In this document: in pieces, positions 48,102 through 56,713 of the stretch | Layout: each line of letters begins with the position of its first letter | Position numbering within the stretch: the first letter of the stretch is position 1 | From: Phenylobacterium hankyongense | Lineage (GTDB): Bacteria; Pseudomonadota; Alphaproteobacteria; Caulobacterales; Caulobacteraceae | Assembly (NCBI RefSeq): GCF_003254505.1 | Contig: NZ_QFYP01000001.1 | Coordinates: 2,526,001 to 2,590,000, forward strand | Reading direction: 5' to 3' | Length of the DNA stretch: 64,000 bases | Notes under the pieces: generated by a model | The model's input: the letters and a program-made list of their open reading frames with translations, nothing else | Database searches by the model: none | Told to the model about the DNA's origin: nothing | Position numbers and translations under genes: made by a program

Positions 48102-48773
48102 GTGCGCGTCCTGCACGCAGGCCTGCCGCGCGGGGACGGCTATCTCGCCCACGCCCTGGTCGAGGCCGGCCACGTGGTGGAGACGGCGCCGGATCTGCCC
48201 GACCTGCTCCTGAGCTGCGCCGGCGGCGAGTACGACGTGGTGCTGGTCGAGGTCGCGCAGCCGGACCAGGCGCTCGCGCGCCGGATCGCGGCGGCGGGCG
48301 GCGGCGCCCTGGCCCTGGTGGTCGACACCGCCACCGCGGCCGAGCGGACGCGCCTGCTGCGCGCGGGCGCCGACGCCTGCTTCCTGCGCCCGGTGCAGTT
48401 CATCGAGCTGGAGGCCCGGCTGTCGGCCCTGGTCGGGCTGGGGCGTCGCCACGCCGCTGCGCCGCCGCAGGCCCTGGCGCTGGACCCGGCCGCCCGGACG
48501 GCGCGGATGGGCGGGCGCAGCCTGATGCTGCCGATGCGAGACTATGCCCTGCTCGACTATCTCCTGGGCCGCGCCGGCGAGGTGGTCGGCGCCGAGCAGA
48601 TCCTGGAACACGTCTGGGGGGAGGTGGGCGACAGCGGCGCCGACCGGGTGCGCACGGCGGTGGCGCGGCTGCGCGCGCGGCTCGCCGCGGCGTTCGGCGC
48701 GCCGATGATCGCCACCGTCCGCGGTCACGGCTACCGGCTGGAGACCAACATGAAACTATATTCATCCGGCTGA
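48102..48773 (+). CDS. OmpR-like regulator with a degenerate (pseudo) receiver domain
   Basis: This 223-residue protein has a C-terminal winged helix that is intact (LPMRDYALLDYLLGRAGEVV, EHVWGEV, RTAVARLRARL, ending GHGYRL). The N-terminal receiver has lost every phosphorylation residue: the acidic pair is absent in VRVLHAGLPRGDG, the phospho-Asp is replaced by Glu in YDVVLVEVAQP, and the Lys is Arg in CFLRPVQF. The protein may therefore act without phosphorylation, or as a constitutive or partner-controlled factor. The GTG at 48102 lies one base after the kinase stop, so it belongs to the same operon. A further start choice is not evident. Confidence 0.85.
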   Translation: MRVLHAGLPRGDGYLAHALVEAGHVVETAPDLPDLLLSCAGGEYDVVLVEVAQPDQALARRIAAAGGGALALVVDTATAAERTRLLRAGADACFLRPVQFIELEARLSALVGLGRRHAAAPPQALALDPAARTARMGGRSLMLPMRDYALLDYLLGRAGEVVGAEQILEHVWGEVGDSGADRVRTAVARLRARLAAAFGAPMIATVRGHGYRLETNMKLYSSG

Positions 48774-48810
48774 CACGTCGGATTTAGGTGGCCGGGCGCA
48801 TTACCCCCCA

Positions 48811-48868
48811 GCGCAGCAATACTGCGCCGGTCCCGCGCGCCGCCAGCCCCCCCGGCGCGCGCGGGACC
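48811..48868 (+). promoter_or_regulatory. two stacked hairpins between the regulators and the RND genes
   Basis: GCGCAG (48811-48816) pairs with CTGCGC (48822-48827) across a 5-nt loop. Then a 14-bp arm (48829-48842) pairs with 48853-48868 with one CG bulge and a C-rich loop. No T run follows, so this is not a standard terminator. It may modulate read-through or mRNA stability between the regulatory and pump genes. Confidence 0.6.
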
Positions 48869-48896
48869 CCCTAGCATCCACCTTGGAGCAGGCCGC

Positions 48897-51800
48897 TTGA
48901 ACGCCATCGTCCGCGTCGCTCTGCAGCGCCCCTATACCTTCATCGTCATGGCGCTGCTGATCATGATCTTCGGGGTCATGGCCGCGCTGGGAACCCCCAC
49001 CGACATCTTCCCCGACATCCGCGTTCCGGTGATCGGCGTGGTCTGGGAATATGCCGGCCTGCCGCCCAATGAGATGGCCGGGCGGATCGTCACGCCTTAC
49101 GAGCGCGTGCTCACCACCACCGTCAGCAACATCGACCACATCGAGAGCCAGTCGCTGCCGGGCATCGGCGTGGTGAAGATCTATTTCCAGCCGGGCGTCG
49201 ACATCCGCACCGCCACCGCCCAGGTCACCTCGGTCTCCCAGTCGGCGCTCAAGCAGATGCCGAGCGGCGTGATCCCGCCGCTGATCCTCAACTACAGCGC
49301 CTCGACCGTGCCGATCCTGCAGCTGGCGCAGGCCGACAAGGCGCTGTCCGAGCAGAAGCTCTTCGACCTCAGCCAGACCGTCATCCGGCCGCGCCTGATC
49401 AGCGTGCCGGGCGCCGCCATCCCGTTCCCCTTCGGCGGCCAGGTGCGCCAGATCCAGGTCGACCTCGACCCGCAGGCCCTGCAGGCCAAGGGCCTGTCGG
49501 CGAGCGACGTCACCAACGCCATCGCCGCCCAGAACCAGATCCTGCCGGTCGGCCAGGCGAAGATCGGCTCCTACCAATACACCGTGAAGCTCAACGATGC
49601 GGTCGCCGCGATCGACGAGCTCAACAACCTGCCGATCAAGACCGTGGGCGGGGCCACCATCTATATTCGCGACGTCGCCCAGGTCCGCGACGGCGCCAAG
49701 CCCCAGACCAACGTCGTCCACGTCGACGGCGCGCGGGCCGTCCTGTCGACCGTCCTGAAGAACGGCACGGCGTCGACGATCGCCATCGTCCAGGGGATCA
49801 AGGACCGCCTGCCGGCCCTGAAGGAAGTCACGCCGGCCGGTCTCAAGATCACGCCGCTGAACGATCAGTCGGTGTTCGTGAAGGGCGCCATCTCCGGCGT
49901 GGTCAAGGAAGGCGCCATCGCCGCGGCCCTGACCAGCCTGATGATCCTGCTGTTCCTGGGAAGCTGGCGCTCGACGGTAATCATCGCCGTGTCGATCCCG
50001 CTGGCCGTGCTGGCCGCCATCGCCGGCCTGTCGGCGATCGGGCAGACCCTGAACATCATGACGCTCGGCGGGCTGGCGCTCGCCGTGGGCATCCTGGTCG
50101 ATGACGCCACCGTCACCATCGAGAACATCAACTGGCACCTGGAGCAGGGCAAGGACGTCAAGACCGCCATCCTCGACGGGGCCAATCAGATCGTCACGCC
50201 GGCCTTCGTCTCCCTGCTCTGCATCTGCATCGTCTTCGTGCCGATGTTCATGCTGAAGGGCGTGGCGGGCTTCCTGTTCGTGCCCATGGCCGAGTCGGTC
50301 GTGTTCGCGATGATCGCCTCCTTCATCCTGTCGCGGACGCTGGTGCCGACGCTGGCCATGTACCTGCTCAAGCCGCACAATCCGGAGCAACTCGGCTACG
50401 AGGGCGCCGCCGAACACGGCCACGCCGCCGCGCCGTCCCGCAATCCGATGGTCCGGTTCCAGCGGAGCTTCGAGAGCCGCTTCAACGGCATCCGGGAGGG
50501 CTACCGCGACCTGCTGGTGATGGCGATGTCCGCCCGGCGGGTGTTCGTGATCGGCTTCCTGGCGGTGGTCGTGCTGTCCTTCGGCCTGGCGCCCTTCCTC
50601 GGCAGCAACTTCTTCCCGGCCGTGGATTCCGGCCAGATCAGCCTGCACGTGCGCGCCCCGGTGGGGACGCGGCTGGAGGACTCGTCGCTGGAATTCGGCC
50701 GCGTCGAGGCGGCCATCCGCCGGGTCATTCCCGCCAACGAGATGGGCTCGGTGATCGACAACATCGGCATCCCGAACAGCGGGATCAACATGGTCTACAA
50801 CAACTCCGGCATCATCGGGCCGCAGGACGGCGACATCCTGATCAGCCTGAATGAGGGCCACCACCCGACCGCCGGCTACGTGAAGCGGCTGCGTGAACTC
50901 CTGCCGCGGGAGTTCCCCGGCTCGGCCTTCTCCTTCCTGCCTGCCGACATCGTCGGCCAGATCCTGAACGCCGGCCAGCCGGCCCCGATCGACCTGCAGG
51001 TCTCCGGACCCAACGCCGCCAAGAACCGCGCCTATGCCGAGAGCTTGATGCGCAAGATCAGGGCGGTGCCCGGCCTCGCCGACGTGCGCATCCAGCAGCC
51101 CAACGGCGCGCCGGAGCTGCGGGTCGACGTGGACCGCTCCCGGATGGCGCAGCTGGGCCTGAACGAACGCGACGTCACCAGCAGCCTCGGCACTTCGCTG
51201 GCCGGCAGTTCGCAGGGGCAGCCGACCTTCTGGCTGAACCCGCAGAACGGCGTGTCCTACCCGATCGTGGCCCAGACCCCCGAATACCGGGTCAGCAGCC
51301 TGGCGAACCTGGAGAACATCCCGATCACCGGCGCCGGGTCGGTCAATGGCGCCCAGGTTCTGGGCGGCTTGGGGACGATCACCCGCGAGAGCGCGCCGGC
51401 GGTCGTCAGCCACTATGACATCCAGCCGGTGATCGACATCTTCGCCACTACCCAGGGCAGGGACCTCGGCGCGGTGACCAAGGACATCCAGAAGATCATG
51501 AAGGCCGCCGAAAAGGACCGGCCCCAGGGCGCCACGGTCACGCTCCGCGGCCAGATGCTGACCATGAACAGCGCCTTCTCCGGCCTGTTCTTCGGCCTGG
51601 CGGCGGCCGTCGTGCTCATCTACCTGCTGATCGTCGTGAACTTCCAGTCGTGGCTGGACCCGTTCGTGATCATCACCGCCCTGCCGGCGGCGTTGGCGGG
51701 CATCGTCTGGATCCTGTTCGCCACCGGCACGACGCTTTCGGTGCCCGCGCTCACCGGTGCGATCATGTGCATGGGGGTGGCGACCGCCAACTCCATCCTC

Positions 51801-52112
51801 GTGATCAGCTTCGCCCGCGAGCGGCTCGCGGCCACCGGCGACGCCGTCGGCGCGGCGATCGAGGCGGGCTTCACCCGCTTCCGCCCCGTGCTGATGACCG
51901 CGCTCGCCATGATCATCGGCATGGCGCCCATGGCGCTGGGCCTCGGCGAAGGCGGCGAACAGAACGCCCCGCTGGGCCGCGCCGTCATCGGCGGCCTGAT
52001 CGCCGCCACCATAGCCACCCTGATGTTCGTCCCGATCGTCTTCAGCCTCGTGCACGGCCGCAAGGCCGCCCGCACGGCGCAAGATCCGGTCCCCGGAGAG
52101 TCGTATGCCTGA
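48897..52112 (+). CDS. RND efflux transporter permease (HAE1/MexF-like)
   Basis: This 1071-residue trimeric proton-driven pump has 12 helices and two large periplasmic loops. The TM4 Asp pair of the proton relay is present in GILVDDATVTIEN (about residue 400-405). At the TM10 position where AcrB has Lys in A-K-N, this protein reads GVATANSILVISFARE (about 958-973), so that Lys is missing; the TM11 FRPVLMTALAM is kept. The start is TTG at 48897 with GGAG nine bases upstream. The adaptor gene overlaps its end by 8 bp. Substrate unknown, drugs likely by family. Confidence 0.92.
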   Translation: MNAIVRVALQRPYTFIVMALLIMIFGVMAALGTPTDIFPDIRVPVIGVVWEYAGLPPNEMAGRIVTPYERVLTTTVSNIDHIESQSLPGIGVVKIYFQPGVDIRTATAQVTSVSQSALKQMPSGVIPPLILNYSASTVPILQLAQADKALSEQKLFDLSQTVIRPRLISVPGAAIPFPFGGQVRQIQVDLDPQALQAKGLSASDVTNAIAAQNQILPVGQAKIGSYQYTVKLNDAVAAIDELNNLPIKTVGGATIYIRDVAQVRDGAKPQTNVVHVDGARAVLSTVLKNGTASTIAIVQGIKDRLPALKEVTPAGLKITPLNDQSVFVKGAISGVVKEGAIAAALTSLMILLFLGSWRSTVIIAVSIPLAVLAAIAGLSAIGQTLNIMTLGGLALAVGILVDDATVTIENINWHLEQGKDVKTAILDGANQIVTPAFVSLLCICIVFVPMFMLKGVAGFLFVPMAESVVFAMIASFILSRTLVPTLAMYLLKPHNPEQLGYEGAAEHGHAAAPSRNPMVRFQRSFESRFNGIREGYRDLLVMAMSARRVFVIGFLAVVVLSFGLAPFLGSNFFPAVDSGQISLHVRAPVGTRLEDSSLEFGRVEAAIRRVIPANEMGSVIDNIGIPNSGINMVYNNSGIIGPQDGDILISLNEGHHPTAGYVKRLRELLPREFPGSAFSFLPADIVGQILNAGQPAPIDLQVSGPNAAKNRAYAESLMRKIRAVPGLADVRIQQPNGAPELRVDVDRSRMAQLGLNERDVTSSLGTSLAGSSQGQPTFWLNPQNGVSYPIVAQTPEYRVSSLANLENIPITGAGSVNGAQVLGGLGTITRESAPAVVSHYDIQPVIDIFATTQGRDLGAVTKDIQKIMKAAEKDRPQGATVTLRGQMLTMNSAFSGLFFGLAAAVVLIYLLIVVNFQSWLDPFVIITALPAALAGIVWILFATGTTLSVPALTGAIMCMGVATANSILVISFARERLAATGDAVGAAIEAGFTRFRPVLMTALAMIIGMAPMALGLGEGGEQNAPLGRAVIGGLIAATIATLMFVPIVFSLVHGRKAARTAQDPVPGESYA

Positions 52113-53289
52113 TCCCATCGCGGCCCCCGGCCGCATCCCCACGCGCCGGCTCAAGCTCGCCGGCGTGGCCGCCGCGGCGATCGCCGTGGCCGTCGCCGTC
52201 GCCGGCGTCGCCAGCCGCGTCTATGCCGACAAGGGCCTGCAGACCTGGACGCACGAGCAGACCATCCCCACGGTCAGCTTGATCCAGGCGGCCGACGGCG
52301 GCTCGCGCGACCTCGTCCTGCCGGGCGATGTCCAGGCCTTCAACAACGCCCCGATCCACGCCCGGGTCGGGGGCTACCTGAAGCGCTGGTACGTCGACAT
52401 CGGCTCCCACGTGACGGCGGGCCAGCTGCTGGCCGAGATCGACACGCCGGACCTCGACCAGCAGGTGATGCAGGCCCGCGCCGACCTGGCCACCGCCCAG
52501 GCCAACCAGCACCTGTCCGACACCACCGCCAAGCGATGGGCCGGCCTGCTGGCCCAGGATGCGGTCTCGCGCCAGGACGCGGACACCAAGGAAGGCGACC
52601 TGGCGGCCAAGACCTCCGCGGTCAACGCCTCCAAGGCCAACCTCGACCGCCTGCTGGCGCTGGAGTCGTTCAAGCGCATCACCGCGCCGTTCGATGGCGT
52701 CGTCACCACGCGGAACACCGACATCGGGGCGCTGATCACCACCGGAAGCGCGGCGGATCCGGCGCTGTTCACGGTCGCCGACCAGCATCGCCTGCGCGTC
52801 TATGTGCGGGTGCCGCAGATCTATTCCGCGCTGATCCGCCCGGGCGTGACCGCCAAGCTGGCGGTGCCGGAATATCCCGGCCAGGTCTTCAAGGCGGCGG
52901 TGGTCAATGACGCCCAGGCGGTGAACGCCCAGAGCGGCACGGTGCTGGTCCAGTTGCAGCTCGACAACACCGACGGCCGGCTGAAGCCGGGCGAATACGC
53001 CCAGGCGACGTTCAACATGGACTCGGCGGCCACCACGACGCGGATTCCCTCCAGCGCCCTGCAGTTCCGCCACGACGGACCGGTGGTCGCGGTGGTCGGG
53101 CCCGACAGCCATGTGAAGCTCCGGAAGGTGACGATCTCGCGGGATCTCGGGTCCAGCGTCGAGATCGGCGCCGGCCTGGGCGAGGGCGACCGCATCGTCG
53201 ACAACCCGCCGGAGTCGCTGGCCGACGGGGATCTGGTGCGGGTGATGACGCCCGCGGCCGGCAAGGGAGCCGCGAATGCGCACGCCTAG
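52105..53289 (+). CDS. RND efflux periplasmic adaptor (MFP)
   Basis: This 394-residue membrane fusion protein has one N-terminal hydrophobic segment (LAGVAAAAIAVAVAVAGVAS), then lipoyl halves PIHARVGGYLKRWYVDIGSH and ITAPFDGVVTTRNTDIGAL flanking an alpha hairpin (about 115-190). Beta-barrel and membrane-proximal domains follow (VVAVVGPDSHVKLRKVTISR, GLGEGDRIVDNPPES). It overlaps the pump gene by 8 bp and the outer membrane factor by 14 bp, so all three are tightly co-translated. Confidence 0.93.
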   Translation: MPDPIAAPGRIPTRRLKLAGVAAAAIAVAVAVAGVASRVYADKGLQTWTHEQTIPTVSLIQAADGGSRDLVLPGDVQAFNNAPIHARVGGYLKRWYVDIGSHVTAGQLLAEIDTPDLDQQVMQARADLATAQANQHLSDTTAKRWAGLLAQDAVSRQDADTKEGDLAAKTSAVNASKANLDRLLALESFKRITAPFDGVVTTRNTDIGALITTGSAADPALFTVADQHRLRVYVRVPQIYSALIRPGVTAKLAVPEYPGQVFKAAVVNDAQAVNAQSGTVLVQLQLDNTDGRLKPGEYAQATFNMDSAATTTRIPSSALQFRHDGPVVAVVGPDSHVKLRKVTISRDLGSSVEIGAGLGEGDRIVDNPPESLADGDLVRVMTPAAGKGAANAHA

Positions 53290-54676
53290 GCTGCTGGCGG
53301 CCGTCTCGACGGCGGCGATGCTGAGCGCCTGTTCGCTGGCGCCGCCCTACGCCCCGCCGACCATCGCCGTTGCGCCCACCTACAAGGAACTCGGCCCGTG
53401 GACGCCGGCCGCCCCCGCCGACGCCCAGCCGCGCGGAGTCTGGTGGGCGATGTTCTCCGATCCCGTGCTCGACGACCTGGAAGCGCGGGTGGAGAAGGCC
53501 AACCCGGACCTCGCCGCCGCGGCGGCGGCGTACGACCAGGCGAACGCCCTGACCGCCCAGGCGCGCGCCGGCCTGTTTCCGGAGCTCGACGGCGGGGCCC
53601 TGACGCAGGACACCCATCGCTCGGACAATGCGCCCCTGCGGACCGGCGGCCCGAACAACTACGCCGCCAACCAGGTCGGCGTCTCGCTGGCCTACGAACT
53701 CGACCTCTGGGGGCGGGTGCGCAACCTGGTGGCCGCCAGCGGCGACCGGGCCCAGGCCAGCGCCGCCGACCTCCAATCGGTCCGGCTGAGCCTGCAGGCG
53801 GCGCTGGCCGACGACTACCTGGCCCTGCGCAGCCTGGATGCCCAGGACCGGCTGCTGCGGGACACCGCCGGGGCCTACGCCCGGGCCCTGCAGCTGACCC
53901 AGGTGCTGCACGACGGCGGCGCCGCCACCGGCCTGGATGTCGGCCGGGCGCAGACCCAGCTCTCCACCGCCAAGGCGCTGATCTCCGACGTCGGCGCCCA
54001 GCGGGCGCTCTACGAGCACGCCATCGCCGCCCTGGTGGGCGAGAGCGCCTCGCAGTTCAGCCTCGCGCCGACGACGGCCGCGCTGCCGCAGCCCCACGTC
54101 CCGGTCAGCGCGCCCTCGCTCCTGTTGCAGCGGCGGCCCGACGTGGTGGCCGCCGAGCGGCGCGCGGCGGCGGCCAACGCCCAGATCGGCGTGGCGCGCG
54201 CGGCTCTCTTCCCCTCGCTGACGATCAGCGGCTCGAGCGGCTGGCAGTCGTCCGGCGGCATCGACCTGATCGCCGCGCCAAACACCTTCTGGATGATCGG
54301 GCCGCAGCTGCTTGGAGCGATCTTCGACGGCGGCCGGCGCAAGGCGGGCGTGCAGCAGGCCCGCGCCGTCTTCGATCAGGCGAGTGCGGAGTACCGGGCC
54401 ACGGTGCTCAACGCCTTCCGCGGGGTCGAGGACCAGTTGGCGCTGTCCAACCGTCTGGCGGTGGAGGCGCAGGACCAGCAGGAGGCCACCCAGGCCGCGC
54501 AACGCACCGAAGCCCTGGCGCTGACCAGCTATCGGCAGGGGGCGTCGACCTACCTGGACGTGGTGACCGCCCAGACCGCGGCGCTGCAAGCCGAGCGGGC
54601 GGTGATCGTCCTCAATTCGCGCCGGTTGCAGGCGAGCGTCGATTTGGTGCGCGCGCTGGGCGGCGGCTGGGGCTGA
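53276..54676 (+). CDS. NodT-family outer membrane efflux lipoprotein
   Basis: This 466-residue outer membrane factor has the lipobox LSAC (MRTPRLLAAVSTAAMLSAC) and the two TolC-like repeats (VSLAYELDLWGRVRNLVA, RRPDVVAAERRAAAANAQIG). LTSYRQGASTYLDVVTAQTA and QASVDLVRALGGGW close the fold. It completes the tripartite RND pump. It is of the same family as the protein at 14451-15908 but divergent in sequence. Its stop lies 21 bp from a convergent gene. Confidence 0.93.
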   Translation: MRTPRLLAAVSTAAMLSACSLAPPYAPPTIAVAPTYKELGPWTPAAPADAQPRGVWWAMFSDPVLDDLEARVEKANPDLAAAAAAYDQANALTAQARAGLFPELDGGALTQDTHRSDNAPLRTGGPNNYAANQVGVSLAYELDLWGRVRNLVAASGDRAQASAADLQSVRLSLQAALADDYLALRSLDAQDRLLRDTAGAYARALQLTQVLHDGGAATGLDVGRAQTQLSTAKALISDVGAQRALYEHAIAALVGESASQFSLAPTTAALPQPHVPVSAPSLLLQRRPDVVAAERRAAAANAQIGVARAALFPSLTISGSSGWQSSGGIDLIAAPNTFWMIGPQLLGAIFDGGRRKAGVQQARAVFDQASAEYRATVLNAFRGVEDQLALSNRLAVEAQDQQEATQAAQRTEALALTSYRQGASTYLDVVTAQTAALQAERAVIVLNSRRLQASVDLVRALGGGWG

Positions 54677-54696
54677 TCGGCCCGGGCCTCAAGGCC

Positions 54697-55317
54697 CTAG
54701 TGAGGCTTGCGCCGCCCCAGGCCCAGCAGGCCGGGGTAGGGGCCCTTGCCGACCCGGTACAGGCACCAGTCGTCGTCTTCCGCACAGTCGCCGTCGAAGA
54801 TCGCCTTCTTGCGCGGCGAGATCACCGCGTAGAGCGGCGCGGTCTTGCCGCCGGCGGCCAGGGCGTCGACGCAGGCCTGCTGCTCCGCGTCGGTGAGGCC
54901 CAGCAATTCCGCGTGCTCGCATCCCAGGCGGGCCCGCAGGGAGTGCGCCATCGTCCCTTCCAGCTTGCCGGGTGAGGCCGCGGTCGCGGCGGGCGGCGCG
55001 GCGAGCGGGGGTCCGCTCAGTTCGGCGGGGCGTTCCACCTGGTGCGGGACGGGCGCCGCGCCGCGCGGGCGGGGCGCTGTGGGTCTGACGGGTTGCTCGG
55101 CTGGCGGCGGCGGCGCGGCGCGCGGCGTCAGATAGACCAGCATCGCGGGCGGGTCGGCGGGCGGCCCGGCGGGGTGCGACTGGAGGAAGGCCCATAGCGC
55201 GGCGGCGTGCAGCAGGATCGACCCGGCCAGCGCAATGCGGCGGGCGCTGAGCCGCGCCGGGCGTCGGACGGTGCTGGAATGACGGTCGCGCGCCGGCGAC
55301 GAGGACGCTTCGATCAG
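54697..55317 (-). CDS. TonB-like anchored hypothetical protein, non-canonical start
   Basis: This roughly 206-residue protein has a basic N-terminus, one transmembrane helix (IALAGSILLHAAALWAFLQ), a long Pro/Ala linker (about 55-115) and a C-terminal domain with four Cys (LGCEHAELLG, QQACVDALA, GDCAEDDDWCLYR). The layout is TonB-like, but no TonB C-terminal motif is seen. No ATG, GTG or TTG exists in frame upstream of the helix. The best candidate is CTG at 55317, which overlaps the EF-hand gene stop as CTGA. An ATG at 55143 would remove the helix. No function known. Confidence 0.6.
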   Translation of the reverse strand: MIEASSSPARDRHSSTVRRPARLSARRIALAGSILLHAAALWAFLQSHPAGPPADPPAMLVYLTPRAAPPPPAEQPVRPTAPRPRGAAPVPHQVERPAELSGPPLAAPPAATAASPGKLEGTMAHSLRARLGCEHAELLGLTDAEQQACVDALAAGGKTAPLYAVISPRKKAIFDGDCAEDDDWCLYRVGKGPYPGLLGLGRRKPH

Positions 55318-56078
55318 GCCGCGCCGCCGTGACGCCGCTCGGCCATCTTCTGCTGCTGGGTATGCGGCAAGGTCGCCAGGGTGAGCTTGCCGTCGCCGTC
55401 GGTGTCCAGCTTGCGGAACCGCCGATCGGCCGCGGCCAGGAACTCGGCCAGGGTGATGCGGCCGTCGAGGTCGGTGTCGGAAGCGCTCACCGGCTCGGGC
55501 TCGGCCAGGAGGTCGAAGGGCGCGGCGCCTTCCATCGAAGGTCCCTTCGCAGCGCCTCCGGCCGCCGGGGGAGCGCCGTCCTGGCGATGCCCCCGTCCGC
55601 CGCCGCCACCACCACCGCCGCCACCACCACCACCCATTCCGCCGCCGCCCATGCCGCCGCCGCCCATTCCACCCATTCCCCCGCCCATCTGGGCGAGGAA
55701 CAGACGGGCCGGAGCCTCGTTGGCGCCGACCTGCGCGCCTCTGAGGATTTCCGGAACGATGGCGTGTTCGTAGCGGCTGATCTCGGGCCCCGAGATGATG
55801 CCGTCCTGGTCCTGGTCGAGCACGTGGAAGAAGGCGGTCGCCTCGGCCCTGAACTCGCTGCGGTCGAGGACGCCGTCGGCGTTCAGGTCGGTCTTGGCGA
55901 ACCACACGCCGACCGGATAGGGCTCGGATTCGGCGGCCCGGAAGGGCTGGCCGCAGGGGCTGATATAGAGGTTCCTCGGCCCCCGCATGCGCTCGCCGCC
56001 ACGATCACCCGGCTGGGCTGCGGCCTCGGCCGTGAACAAGGCGAGGCAGAGGCCCAGGCCGTAAACCCATCGTGTCAT
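55314..56078 (-). CDS. exported EF-hand protein with a poly-glycine linker
   Basis: This protein of about 254 residues has a signal peptide (MTRWVYGLGLCLALFTAEAA). It carries two N-terminal EF-hand loops (DLNADGVLDRSE, DQDQDGIISGPE) and two C-terminal ones (DTDLDGRITLAE, DTDGDGKLTLAT), all with calcium-binding Asp residues. They are separated by a Gly/Met tract of about 30 residues (near 131-162). It is probably a periplasmic calcium-responsive protein. The ATG at 56078 is chosen over an upstream in-frame ATG at 56147. Its stop overlaps the candidate start of the next gene. Confidence 0.82.
   Translation of the reverse strand: MTRWVYGLGLCLALFTAEAAAQPGDRGGERMRGPRNLYISPCGQPFRAAESEPYPVGVWFAKTDLNADGVLDRSEFRAEATAFFHVLDQDQDGIISGPEISRYEHAIVPEILRGAQVGANEAPARLFLAQMGGGMGGMGGGGMGGGGMGGGGGGGGGGGGGRGHRQDGAPPAAGGAAKGPSMEGAAPFDLLAEPEPVSASDTDLDGRITLAEFLAAADRRFRKLDTDGDGKLTLATLPHTQQQKMAERRHGGAA
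55593..55688 (-). repeat. glycine-codon microsatellite in the EF-hand gene
   Basis: A run of GGC, GGT and GGA codons broken by ATG encodes a Gly/Met-rich linker. Low complexity makes it prone to length change in steps of one codon and to sequencing or assembly error. Confidence 0.75.
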
Positions 56079-56177
56079 GAACGCAGCTCGCTTTTGCAGA
56101 TCAGCAGCCAAGCTGCCGGCCAACTGCGACCGTACGAGGGCCGTCATTTTTCAAAGCGCAGCGGCATGTGTCGAAGT

Positions 56178-56639
56178 TCATGTCTCCGGGTCCGCCAGGC
56201 GTCCGGCGGCGGTCTGCAGGCGTTGCAACATCCCCAGCAGGGTGGCGACCTCGTCGTGGCTGAATTCCGCGAGGATGGCGTCTTCCAGCGCCAGGGCCTT
56301 GGGCGCGACCTGGTCGTAGAGGGCGCGGCCCTCGGCGGTCAGCGCCAGCAGGTGGGACCGCTTGTCCTCGGGGTTGGGCGAGCGCCGGACCAGGCCGCGC
56401 TCCACCAGCCCGATGGCGGCCCGGCTCACCGTCACCTTGTCCATCCGGGTGGCCGCGCCCAGCTCGAACTGGCTGACGCTGCCGCGCTCGGCCAGCACCG
56501 TCACCAGCCGCCACTCCGGCACGTTCAGGCCGAACAGGGCGCGGTAGGCGCCGGCGATCACGTCGCTCACCGTGTTTGAGGCGATCGACAGCCGGTAGGG
56601 CACGAACGCGTCGAGCTTGAGCACCCGTGGCTTGGTCAT
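56178..56639 (-). CDS. MarR-family transcriptional regulator
   Basis: This 153-residue MarR repressor has winged-helix residues VPEWRLVTVLAERGSVSQFE and MDKVTVSRAAIGLVERGLV, with a wing in RRSPNPEDKRSHLLALT. It is divergent from the tyrosine/homogentisate operon with a palindromic site over that promoter, so it is the likely local repressor of hppD-hmgA. An aromatic intermediate would be its ligand by analogy with MarR proteins. The start at 56639 (MTKPRVLKLD) is preferred; in-frame ATGs at 56666 and 56681 are possible. Confidence 0.88.
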   Translation of the reverse strand: MTKPRVLKLDAFVPYRLSIASNTVSDVIAGAYRALFGLNVPEWRLVTVLAERGSVSQFELGAATRMDKVTVSRAAIGLVERGLVRRSPNPEDKRSHLLALTAEGRALYDQVAPKALALEDAILAEFSHDEVATLLGMLQRLQTAAGRLADPET

Positions 56640-56713
56640 CGCCCGCGCATCTCCGGAACGCTGCATGCGGTTAGGAGCCATGGCCGCCCCCCGCCGTCCA
56701 GCCCCCTTAACAA

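Noticed and set aside
48801..52154. An 1117-codon open frame on the minus strand opposite the RND pump
   Set aside because: Its composition is an antisense shadow of the pump gene in GC-rich DNA (long runs of Arg, Asp, His and Gln, no domain pattern); the plus-strand protein is a clear RND transporter.
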